This document shows positions 10,001 through 14,473 of a stretch of DNA of 14,473 bases, in pieces. The notes under the pieces were generated by a model. It did not search any database, was not told the origin of the DNA, and saw only the letters and a list, made by a program, of their open reading frames with translations. Location: positions 1 through 14,473 of the forward strand of contig URPU01000059.1 in assembly GCA_900549865.1 (NCBI GenBank), read 5' to 3'. The position numbers and the translations under genes were made by a program. This DNA comes from an uncultured Eubacteriales bacterium (GTDB lineage: Bacteria > Bacillota > Clostridia > Oscillospirales > Oscillospiraceae). Within the stretch, counting starts at the first letter, position 1; every line of letters starts with the position of its first letter.

Positions 10001-11139
10001 GCCAGCAGCCCGAAGCTGAGGTTCACGCCCTCGCTCACGCACGCGTGGTACAGCTCCTCCAGCCGCTTCACGTCGGTCTCCCCGCCGAGAAGCGTGGATA
10101 TCACGCACACAGTCCGCCCCGCCTCCGGCACACCGGCGCGCATGTCCATGCGCATCAGCCGCCGCGGGCGCACTATGTGCAGCAGTATGAAGTCGATAAG
10201 GCTTTTCACAAGCTCTGACACCGGCAGCAGCAGAAGCAGCGCCGCCGCCGCGTTTTGAAACATGAACGCCAGAAGCAGCGTCATGAAAAGCGCCGTCAGC
10301 ACGTTTGCCCCGATATACCACGCCGCCGCCTGCTGCCCGCGTGCGGGGAAGAGGTAGAAGCCTATGTGCCTTATGTCCTGCGCCGCGCGCTTTACGAGGC
10401 GGCGCGCGTATACGTGCTCCTCAACGCCCTCGCGCCGGGCAAGCGCCTCCACGCGCCGCAGATAGTCCAGCTTCGTGCCCGCATCCATACGCGCGTATTC
10501 GCCCGTCGGGTCGCGCGCGAGGATGCCGCCCGTCACGTCGGCGGCGTTCACGAGCTTTTCCGTGTCCAGCACGGCGAACAGCCGCAGCGTGCCGAACAGC
10601 GCCTCCAGCCGCCTGGCGTAGTCCTCCGTCTCGGAGGCGTAGCGCATTTCGCGGCATACCCCGGCCACGCTTTCTATAACGGCGGCGCTCAGATACGCCG
10701 GCAGAAGGCACAGCTCCGCGCGCCGCAGCACCGTCACGGACTGAAATCCCTTTAAAAATATCCCGAAGCGTTCCGCCGTGACCTCGCCCCGGCCTGACAG
10801 CAGCAGCGTGCGCGCCAGCGCGCCGGGCAGCGTGCCCTCCGTGCAGCGCCTCAGGCGGCGCGCGGCCACTATCTGCGGCGCGGACGCGCGGTATTCGCGC
10901 TCTATCATGTACCAGTTGTCCAGCAGCCATTCGCAGGCCGCCGGGGGCGACGGCATACTGCCGAAGCGCCGCGCGATCTCCGCGTGACAGTGCTTTATCT
11001 CCCTGTAGCGCTTCTGCATCCTGTGCGCGTCGCCGCGCCCTGTGCGTTCGCCGCCGGGCGTGAGCAGCCGCGCCGCGGCCGCGGCGTAGTCGAAAAGCCT
11101 GTCGTTTTCAATGTATATGGCGGAATTCATGGTGTCCAT
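4075..11139 (-). CDS. Giant cyclic beta-1,2-glucan synthase-like protein (GT84 + GH189-like + GH94)
   Basis: A 2354-residue intact protein with the architecture of NdvB/ChvB/Cgs. Residues ~50-180 match the family's N-terminal region (WLLDNWYMIE). Hydrophobic segments at ~276-322 precede a GT84 transferase with LDSDT (D472, D474), SHD (D585) and RQHRW-IRGDWQ (~616). Further membrane segments lie at ~650-690, 713-750 and 774-811. Residues ~825-1220 form the glycoamylase-like cyclisation domain, now classed GH189 (RRTSPTNIGL ~865, STVDSGN ~930, MAHHIGM ~1181). The rest is GH94-type: sandwich domains, then a catalytic domain with GSGDWNDG (~D2071/D2074) and ENGGQYTHGAIW (~2212). By analogy it makes and cyclises beta-1,2-glucan at the membrane while the GH94 part trims chain length. 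It is a few hundred residues shorter than proteobacterial Cgs. ATG 11139 is chosen because AGAGGAAAG lies ~9-11 nt upstream and the open frame beyond runs into the ylxM promoter. A linear glucan product is possible. Confidence 0.88.
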   Translation of the reverse strand: MDTMNSAIYIENDRLFDYAAAAARLLTPGGERTGRGDAHRMQKRYREIKHCHAEIARRFGSMPSPPAACEWLLDNWYMIEREYRASAPQIVAARRLRRCTEGTLPGALARTLLLSGRGEVTAERFGIFLKGFQSVTVLRRAELCLLPAYLSAAVIESVAGVCREMRYASETEDYARRLEALFGTLRLFAVLDTEKLVNAADVTGGILARDPTGEYARMDAGTKLDYLRRVEALARREGVEEHVYARRLVKRAAQDIRHIGFYLFPARGQQAAAWYIGANVLTALFMTLLLAFMFQNAAAALLLLLPVSELVKSLIDFILLHIVRPRRLMRMDMRAGVPEAGRTVCVISTLLGGETDVKRLEELYHACVSEGVNLSFGLLADLPVADSAEADGDEALIRPVREAVTRLNRRYGGRFYLFTRGRSFDGERYSPRERKRGAIMELAKLICDEPSELEVTGERDALIGTKYILTLDSDTRIYPGAAGELIGAMLHPLNRPVIDARTKTVTAGHAIVHPRIDTELSSSAETDFALIFAGAGGSDPYGSLCGELYMDAFSSGGFAGKGVIDARALLECTRGFPEGRILSHDAPEGAYLRGAYMGDTEFSDCFPAKPLAYYKRQHRWIRGDWQNIPFIFARGLSDIDRWRLIDSLRRSLIAPATLAAITAGFFLPGSGLRVAAWAALLALLARLFLSLAEGSMSRRGSGRIRRYTRILSGVGGAIVQTFIRLWLLPYEAWISLTAIAAALWRMLVSHRRLLQWQTAAQAEGGGSLARHVRAMYFPVLLGLALTLLCPAVIGKSAGLMWLLSPAAAFALSLPAHREAQLAENERQYLIGAAKRSFAYFESFFSAEDSFLPPDNFQEQPPVGLARRTSPTNIGLALAAHTAAADMGIISPRQCAEYTARVLDTLERMPRHRGHFYNWYDTATLMPLLPAYISTVDSGNMYAGLLTARQAMLEYGEGETAARLDALMAGMDFTPLYDGVRGLFHICYDTEKEHGAGGWYDLMASEAMLTSYIAAAKGDVPVKHWRRLSRAQLQKDGYRGLASWTGTMFEYLMPELFLPVYRGSLLYESVRFCLYAQKRRVWAGKPWGISESAFYSLDSALNYRYKAHGCAALALKRGQDADMVVSPYSSFLALAVDPEGGVRNLRRLEDFGALGRWGFIEALDFTPGRCRSDRGEQVRCYMAHHIGMSVIAAANAACGGSVQRRFMSAPDMAAFSLLLQERVGDGGVVIRRDSSDVPERGGRSAVMRWQLRGGAEDTARRCCVLSNGAYSILASNRGHTRAQCGSITIYDCAPGLGAEGGISILLDSPGGEQQLLPTGSALLWELEEEACRITGQAGAVEYECTASAAYGDCGELRTVTLCAAQDMRVRLSLCFKPLLAPIDDYVNHVAFWELGMKASEEAGMLKIHRLKRASCPPLWLCVASGHTLSLSADRGGGLGWLSHPYVRAEAELELKAGQAESVRFALCMSTDSAESAAGAQRILVSGINDRGNMVGAGAAHLKMSGEEVGAAMEMLASLWPDRTQNAAAKKELWPFGISGDAPVICCDGRAVEAVELLKRFCLLKSCGVNADLVYLTDEQGEYYQPVSRRLIETLSAVGLEALIGAPCGVHFAPISAASTIISRAAYTVGKERETLPPPPWPETGAPRIPCTVPPHEWRDGGFEFTVCSTLPGRVWQNVMSNGSTGYIAADSGCGCMWYENAREMRINQPCADISAVQGSEALWVESQGRRISLFAANDGLKCSVRFAPGMASWEKVFGSKLIKTTAFIPAGADARVIIIEGAAGLRLRWALRVVMGGGDAKAAKTGIRGDMLTAENAEAYLPGAELLALCSQPCELSCDYSPPALVMTAAAGDVTVIVCGCGGEAELRALAEPSSAFAALSDVRGRWNALSRRVAVASGCAALDDYMNTWAVYQCIACRLEGRSSLYQSGGAIGFRDQLQDAVNMLLVSREYARERIIDCCRHQYAEGDVMHWWHRHPEGDRGVRTRCSDDLLWLVWAVCEYTEKTGDYKICGEEAVYLSSPPLEQSERDRYETPRRAGESASVLEHARAALELCIRRGTGAHGLPRMGSGDWNDGLDEVKGESVWLAWFLKSCAERFAALLEHFGKPDAARFRRCAQDMAEAAEAAWAGRWYARGYYANGQMLGGAERIDSVAQSWAVLAGSVPDSNRPEVAVDSAVRMLVDCAHSLVRLFAPPYAEGGGDPGYIVSYGEGFRENGGQYTHGAIWLAMACFRLGRCEDGWDILSMLLPARHDGARYEAEPFVLAADVYSAPGHEGEAGWSWYTGSAGWYFRAVYEEMLGLKLSGGKITVQPHLPGALRECRAFWTDSAGVRHEICIHHGGVTVDGKKYGGEPIG

Positions 11140-11221
11140 AAACTTATCTTTCCTCTTGCTGTAGGTTTGCCCGCGCGGGGCATATACGTCCATTTTTCCC
11201 AATGCAGGAATTAATATGCAG

Positions 11222-11248
11222 ATTTTATCCCGCTGCGCCGCCTGACAA
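11222..11248 (-). promoter_or_regulatory. Weak candidate promoter for the glucan synthase gene
   Basis: On the minus strand TTGTCA (11248-11243) and TAAAAT (11227-11222) are separated by 15 bp, shorter than ideal. The implied leader to ATG 11139 is about 75 nt. It contains a perfect 10-bp palindrome, CCCGCGCGGG (11170-11179). The -35 region lies next to the ylxM promoter on the other strand, so the two divergent promoters would be back to back and overlapping. Confidence 0.35.
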
Positions 11249-11258
11249 GAAAAAATAC

Positions 11259-11287
11259 TTGACAGCGGCATGAGGCCGGTGTATACT
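11259..11287 (+). promoter_or_regulatory. Sigma-A promoter of the ylxM-ffh operon
   Basis: TTGACA (11259-11264), a 17-bp spacer and TATACT (11282-11287) form a near-consensus housekeeping promoter. Transcription should start near 11294, about 30 nt before the ylxM GTG. This is the strongest promoter match in the window and fits the constitutive need for SRP components. Confidence 0.88.
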
Positions 11288-11322
11288 CTGCAAAGGTAAA
11301 AAGCTTGACAGGAGGGCGCGCC

Positions 11323-11682
11323 GTGGAGGATGGCAGACTTATGCGAAGTATGCTGCTTGACTTTTACGGGGAGCTTCTCACGGAAAAGCAGCGCGAGTGC
11401 TATGATCTGCATTATAATGAGGATCTTTCTCTTGCCGAAATTGCCGAACAGCTTGGCGTCTCCCGCCAGGGCGTGTGGGATAATATCCGCCGTGCGGAGG
11501 GCGCGATGCGCGGCATGGAGGAAAAAACGGGGCTTGTCGCCCGCTTTTCCGCCACACAGAAGGTGCTTGAAAGGCTGGACGAACAGCTTGCGCGGCTGGG
11601 CAAGCTCTGCACCGGTGAGGCGCTGGACATCGTCACAGCCGCCGCGAAGGAGCTGGATGAGATCCGGCAGGATGTTTTATGA
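11323..11682 (+). CDS. ylxM: YlxM family helix-turn-helix protein (UPF0122), SRP-operon regulator
   Basis: A 119-residue protein whose N-terminal ~65 residues form a sigma-70 region-4-like helix-turn-helix: LTEKQRECYDLHYNED, then LSLAEIAEQLGVSRQGV, then IRRAE. This is the YlxM/UPF0122 pattern found next to ffh in Firmicutes. The C-terminal half is helical and probably mediates dimerisation. YlxM proteins have been proposed to modulate SRP function or its operon. The start is GTG 11323, because AGGAGG (11310-11315) sits exactly 7 nt upstream; an ATG at 11341 has no such site. The stop is 9 nt before ffh, and the ffh Shine-Dalgarno (GAGGT) overlaps the ylxM stop codon. Confidence 0.93.
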   Translation: MEDGRLMRSMLLDFYGELLTEKQRECYDLHYNEDLSLAEIAEQLGVSRQGVWDNIRRAEGAMRGMEEKTGLVARFSATQKVLERLDEQLARLGKLCTGEALDIVTAAAKELDEIRQDVL

Positions 11683-11691
11683 GGTAGACCG

Positions 11692-13059
<1,368 letters not shown>

Positions 13060-13061
13060 GC

Positions 13062-13087
13062 TTACAATACGCGAAAGCGTTTTGTAA
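13062..13087 (+). other. Hairpin with GAAA tetraloop between ffh and rpsP
   Basis: Three bases after the ffh stop codon, TTACAA (13062-13067) and ACGC (13069-13072) pair with GCGT (13077-13080) and TTGTAA (13082-13087). There is one T-T mismatch, and the loop is GAAA (13073-13076). No T-run follows, so it is not a standard terminator. It could stabilise or process the 3' end of the ffh segment, or partly separate expression of ffh from rpsP. Function is inference. Confidence 0.55.
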
Positions 13088-13121
13088 TATATCAAGAAAT
13101 ATTATGGAGGTGAATATACAC

Positions 13122-13358
13122 ATGGTAAAAATCAGACTGCGCAGAATGGGCGCTAAGAAGGCTCCCTACTACCGCATCGTCGTTGCAGACTCCCGCTGCC
13201 CCCGCGACGGTCGTTTCATCGAGGAGATCGGCCAGTACGATCCCTCCGCAGAGACCGACAAGATCAAGGTTGACATGGAGCGTGCAAAGTACTGGATCGC
13301 AAACGGCGCACAGCCTACCGATACAGTCCGCGGCCTGCTGAAAAAGGTCGAGGCGTGA
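13122..13358 (+). CDS. rpsP: 30S ribosomal protein bS16
   Basis: bS16 is a small-subunit protein needed early in 30S assembly. The 78-residue product begins MVKIRLRRMGAKKAPYYRIV and contains the family segments ADSRCPRDGRFIEEIGQYDP and, near the C-terminus, GAQPTDTVRGLLKK. The usual length is ~80-90 residues, so it is complete. The start is ATG 13122: GGAGGTG (13107-13113) lies ~8-9 nt upstream, and the in-frame ATG at 13104 falls before this site. The neighbours ffh and khpA give the standard Firmicutes order. Confidence 0.99.
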   Translation: MVKIRLRRMGAKKAPYYRIVVADSRCPRDGRFIEEIGQYDPSAETDKIKVDMERAKYWIANGAQPTDTVRGLLKKVEA

Positions 13359-13376
13359 TAAGGAGCATCAACCTGC

Positions 13377-13607
13377 ATGAAAGAACTTTTGACCTACATT
13401 GTGCAGAGTCTTGTGGATAATCCGGAGCAAGTCTCTGTGACCGAGCGCAAGGCCGACGGCGAGACCGTTTATGAGGTTCGCGTCGCTGACGGTGATATGG
13501 GCAAGGTCATTGGCCGGCAGGGCAGGATCGTCAAGCAGATCCGTATACTTATGCGGGCCGTCGCCCAGAGAAAGGGCAAAAAAGTCTCAGTCGAGATCAT
13601 GGACTGA
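13377..13607 (+). CDS. khpA: KhpA, KH-domain RNA-binding protein (YlqC type)
   Basis: KhpA is a single KH-domain RNA-binding protein of Gram-positive bacteria, which can pair with KhpB (EloR/Jag) and affect cell elongation and RNA metabolism. The 76-residue protein has the whole domain, including the RNA-binding GxxG loop in GKVIGRQGRIVKQIR (~42-56) and the conserved start MKELLTYIVQSLVDNPEQV. AAGGAG (13360-13365) lies 11 nt before ATG 13377, a slightly long spacing. It follows rpsP by 18 bp. In most relatives rimM comes next; here an intrinsic terminator and a transporter cassette intervene. Confidence 0.97.
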   Translation: MKELLTYIVQSLVDNPEQVSVTERKADGETVYEVRVADGDMGKVIGRQGRIVKQIRILMRAVAQRKGKKVSVEIMD

Positions 13608-13616
13608 AAGAGAAAG

Positions 13617-13645
13617 ACCGAGGTGGTTTTCCACCCCGGTTTTTT
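13617..13645 (+). terminator. Rho-independent terminator after khpA
   Basis: ACCGAGGTGG (13617-13626) pairs with CCACCCCGGT (13631-13640) around a TTTT loop, with one A-C mismatch. A run of six T (13640-13645) follows at once. It lies 10 nt after the khpA stop and should end most ylxM-ffh-rpsP-khpA transcripts before the transporter gene. Confidence 0.93.
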
Positions 13646-13656
13646 GCTCTCCGCGC

Positions 13657-13685
13657 TTGACAAGCCCCGCCTTATATGATATTGT
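13657..13685 (+). promoter_or_regulatory. Promoter for the structured leader and transporter gene
   Basis: TTGACA (13657-13662), a 17-bp spacer and TATTGT (13680-13685) form a plausible sigma-A promoter, starting only 12 bp after the khpA terminator. Transcription would begin near A13692, right at the start of the structured leader. A TATGAT at 13675-13680 has only a 12-bp spacer and is less likely. Confidence 0.72.
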
Positions 13686-13691
13686 ACCCTC

Positions 13692-13782
13692 ATCCCCGCC
13701 GCCGGGCGGGGCGAAGCGTTGGCTTCCGCATCGTTAGGCCATTGAAGATGCGGGGGCGGGCGCATTTTTTGTTCTTTTTTAT
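13692..13782 (+). promoter_or_regulatory. Structured leader, candidate guanidine-responsive riboswitch
   Basis: The ~100-nt leader of the transporter gene holds three successive hairpins. The first is CCCCGCC (13694-13700) with GGCGGGG (13705-13711), loop GCCG. The second is GAAG(C) (13713-13717) with (G)CTTC (13722-13726). The third is CCGCATC (13726-13732) with GATGCGG (13747-13753), loop of 14 nt. TGGC (13720-13723) in or next to the second loop is complementary to GCCA (13738-13741) in the third, a possible kissing interaction. ATGCG (13748-13752), part of the third stem, can instead pair with CGCAT (13761-13765) in front of T6, forming a terminator. Ligand binding that stabilises the third stem would thus turn transcription on. 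The downstream gdx gene points to guanidinium. Assignment to the guanidine-IV (mepA) class is from memory of its two-hairpin, kissing-loop, ON-switch design and is not confirmed. Confidence 0.62.
13748..13770 (+). terminator. Candidate conditional terminator in the gdx leader
   Basis: ATGCG (13748-13752) and CGCAT (13761-13765) form a 5-bp stem with a G-rich 8-nt loop, followed by TTTTTT (13765-13770) and, after GTTC, a second T6 (13775-13780). The left arm is shared with the third aptamer hairpin, so the two structures exclude each other. The stem is short. An alternative pairing of CCCGCC (13695-13700) with GGCGGG (13755-13760) could strengthen the terminated fold. Confidence 0.55.
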
Positions 13783-13798
13783 AAGGAGGACAATGTTT

Positions 13799-14116
13799 AT
13801 GGCATGGGTAATGCTGGGCGTCGCGGGGATATTTGAGGTCGTCTGGGCGACGTTCATGAAGCTTTCAGAGGGCTTTACGAAGCTTGGCTGGACGCTGCTG
13901 ACCTTCGCGGGTATGGCCGTCAGCTTCGCGCTGCTTGCGCGCGCGACAAAGACGCTGCCCCTCGGCACAGCTTACGCCGTCTGGACGGGGATAGGCGCGC
14001 TGGGTTCCGTCATCGTCGGCATAGTTTTCTTTAAAGAGCCCGTCACGGCGGCGCGCATATTCTTCGCCGCGCTCCTGCTCGCCGGAATAGTCGGCCTCAA
14101 GCTCACCGCCGCGTAA
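13799..14116 (+). CDS. gdx: SMR-family guanidinium exporter (Gdx/SugE type)
   Basis: A 105-residue small multidrug resistance protein with four hydrophobic helices. It carries the features of the Gdx/SugE branch: MAWVMLGVAGIFEVVWA at the start with the essential membrane glutamate at position 13, then KLSEGFTKLGW, the signature GTAYAVWTGIGALGS in helix 3, and a helix-4 end of AGIVGLKL. Gdx proteins exchange guanidinium for protons as antiparallel dimers; a single SMR gene fits a homodimer. ATG 13799 is chosen over ATG 13793, because AAGGAGG (13783-13789) gives a 9-nt rather than a 3-nt spacing and the start then aligns with SugE. The gene sits between khpA and rimM with its own promoter and structured leader, and looks like an insertion into a conserved operon. 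No terminator follows, so its transcript probably continues into rimM. Confidence 0.93.
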   Translation: MAWVMLGVAGIFEVVWATFMKLSEGFTKLGWTLLTFAGMAVSFALLARATKTLPLGTAYAVWTGIGALGSVIVGIVFFKEPVTAARIFFAALLLAGIVGLKLTAA

Positions 14117-14130
14117 GGCGCATGTTTTTC

Positions 14131-14160
14131 TTGGCAAATGCTGCATTGCCGTGCTATAAT
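14131..14160 (+). promoter_or_regulatory. Promoter for rimM and downstream genes
   Basis: TTGGCA (14131-14136), an 18-bp spacer and TATAAT (14155-14160) with the TG extension (TGCTATAAT) form a strong promoter. Transcription would start near 14167, ~45 nt before rimM. An imperfect inverted repeat, GGCAA...TTGCC (14133-14150), spans the -35 end and spacer. The promoter explains how rimM is expressed despite the terminator upstream of the transporter cassette. Confidence 0.78.
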
Positions 14161-14181
14161 AAGCTGTTTTCTATCAGAAAC

Positions 14182-14211
14182 GGAGGAGCGGCGCTTTGCC
14201 GCGCTTGAAAT
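14182..14211 (+). promoter_or_regulatory. rimM ribosome binding site separated from the start by a hairpin
   Basis: The only Shine-Dalgarno before rimM, GGAGGAG (14182-14188), is ~23 nt from the ATG, too far for normal use. Between them GCGGC (14188-14192) and GCCGC (14198-14202) can form a hairpin. Folding would leave ~9 nt between helix and ATG, an effective spacing close to ideal. The helix-bridged reading is inference. Confidence 0.45.
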
Positions 14212-14473
14212 ATGGAAAAACAGCAGTATATTGAGGCCGGCCGCATCACAAATACGCACGGCGTTGCCGGTGAGGTCAAGATAGAGATCTGGCTGGATTC
14301 ACCGTCCTTCCTGAAAAAATGCGGGCGCGTGTTCGTGGACGGTACGCCCATCAGGCTGCTCTCCGCGCGGGAGCATAAGGGCTTCCTCCTTGCAAAGCTC
14401 GACGGGGTGGACGATGTCAATTCCGCAATGCGCTTCAAGGGGCGGACGGTCTATATCGACAGGGCGGACGCGC
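14212..14473 (+). CDS. rimM: Ribosome maturation factor RimM, N-terminal part (runs off window)
   Basis: The first 87 codons of RimM, a 16S rRNA processing factor that binds uS19 during maturation of the 30S head. The visible protein begins MEKQQYIEAGRITNTHGVAG and continues EVKIEIWLDS, the hallmark of the RimM N-terminal barrel, then GFLLAKLDGVDDVNSAMRFKG, which fits the strand pattern leading to the linker. ATG 14212 is fixed by an in-frame TGA six bases upstream (14206-14208) and by alignment with the family start. The C-terminal PRC-barrel lies outside the window; trmD and rplS would be expected to follow. The usual operon order is interrupted by the gdx cassette. Confidence 0.95.
   Translation, partial: MEKQQYIEAGRITNTHGVAGEVKIEIWLDSPSFLKKCGRVFVDGTPIRLLSAREHKGFLLAKLDGVDDVNSAMRFKGRTVYIDRADA

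Noticed and set aside
11140..11412. An upstream extension of the glucan synthase frame by 91 residues
   Set aside because: The extension would overlap the ylxM coding start and the consensus ylxM promoter, has a Cys/Lys-mixed composition unlike the family, and lacks a Shine-Dalgarno. ATG 11139 has one.
13692..13782. Guanidine-I, -II or -III riboswitch
   Set aside because: The leader does not show the repeated ACGR hairpin loops of class II, or the conserved core segments I recall for classes I and III. The hairpin arrangement is different.
14196..14234. A 12-codon TTG-started leader peptide in front of rimM
   Set aside because: The spacing to GGAGGAG is good, but TTG starts are rare, the peptide is very short, and it overlaps the rimM start. 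It is noted only as an alternative explanation of the distant Shine-Dalgarno.

Overview
The window looks like chromosomal DNA from a GC-rich Gram-positive anaerobe of the Clostridia, plausibly near the Oscillospiraceae. The main reasons are the gene order ylxM-ffh-rpsP-khpA-rimM (the Firmicutes SRP/ribosome-maturation block), a YfmF/YfmH pair of M16 peptidase homologues, strong AGGAGG-type ribosome binding sites, and a GC-rich base composition throughout. The taxonomic placement is inference. No mobile element, CRISPR array, tRNA or rRNA was seen.

Layout. A divergent intergenic region at 11140-11322 splits the window into two blocks. To the left, on the minus strand, lies one giant gene (11139 down to 4075) for a 2354-residue protein resembling cyclic beta-1,2-glucan synthase. 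It is followed by a tightly packed unit: an inactive M16 homologue (yfmF), a zinc-site M16 peptidase (yfmH), lgt, and a small coiled-coil protein of unknown function. That unit has its own extended -10 promoter, and each downstream gene has its Shine-Dalgarno inside the end of the previous gene.

To the right, on the plus strand, a consensus sigma-A promoter drives ylxM-ffh-rpsP-khpA, which ends at a good intrinsic terminator. Next is a self-contained cassette: a promoter, a highly structured leader of about 100 nt, and an SMR transporter of the Gdx/SugE guanidinium-exporter type. A separate promoter then restarts the canonical operon at rimM, which runs off the window end.

The most interesting element is the structured leader of the transporter gene. 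It has two hairpins whose loops can pair with each other, and the 3' strand of the second hairpin is also the 5' strand of a hairpin followed by T6. This is what a transcription-ON riboswitch looks like. A Gdx-type transporter downstream makes guanidinium the leading ligand candidate. Classes I, II and III do not match what I remember of their consensus, so a guanidine-IV (mepA-motif) member or an undescribed variant is the best hypothesis.

Together the genes cover membrane and envelope work (SRP targeting, lipoprotein lipidation, glucan synthesis, guanidinium efflux) and translation or ribosome maturation (bS16, KhpA, RimM, and possibly EF-P modification).
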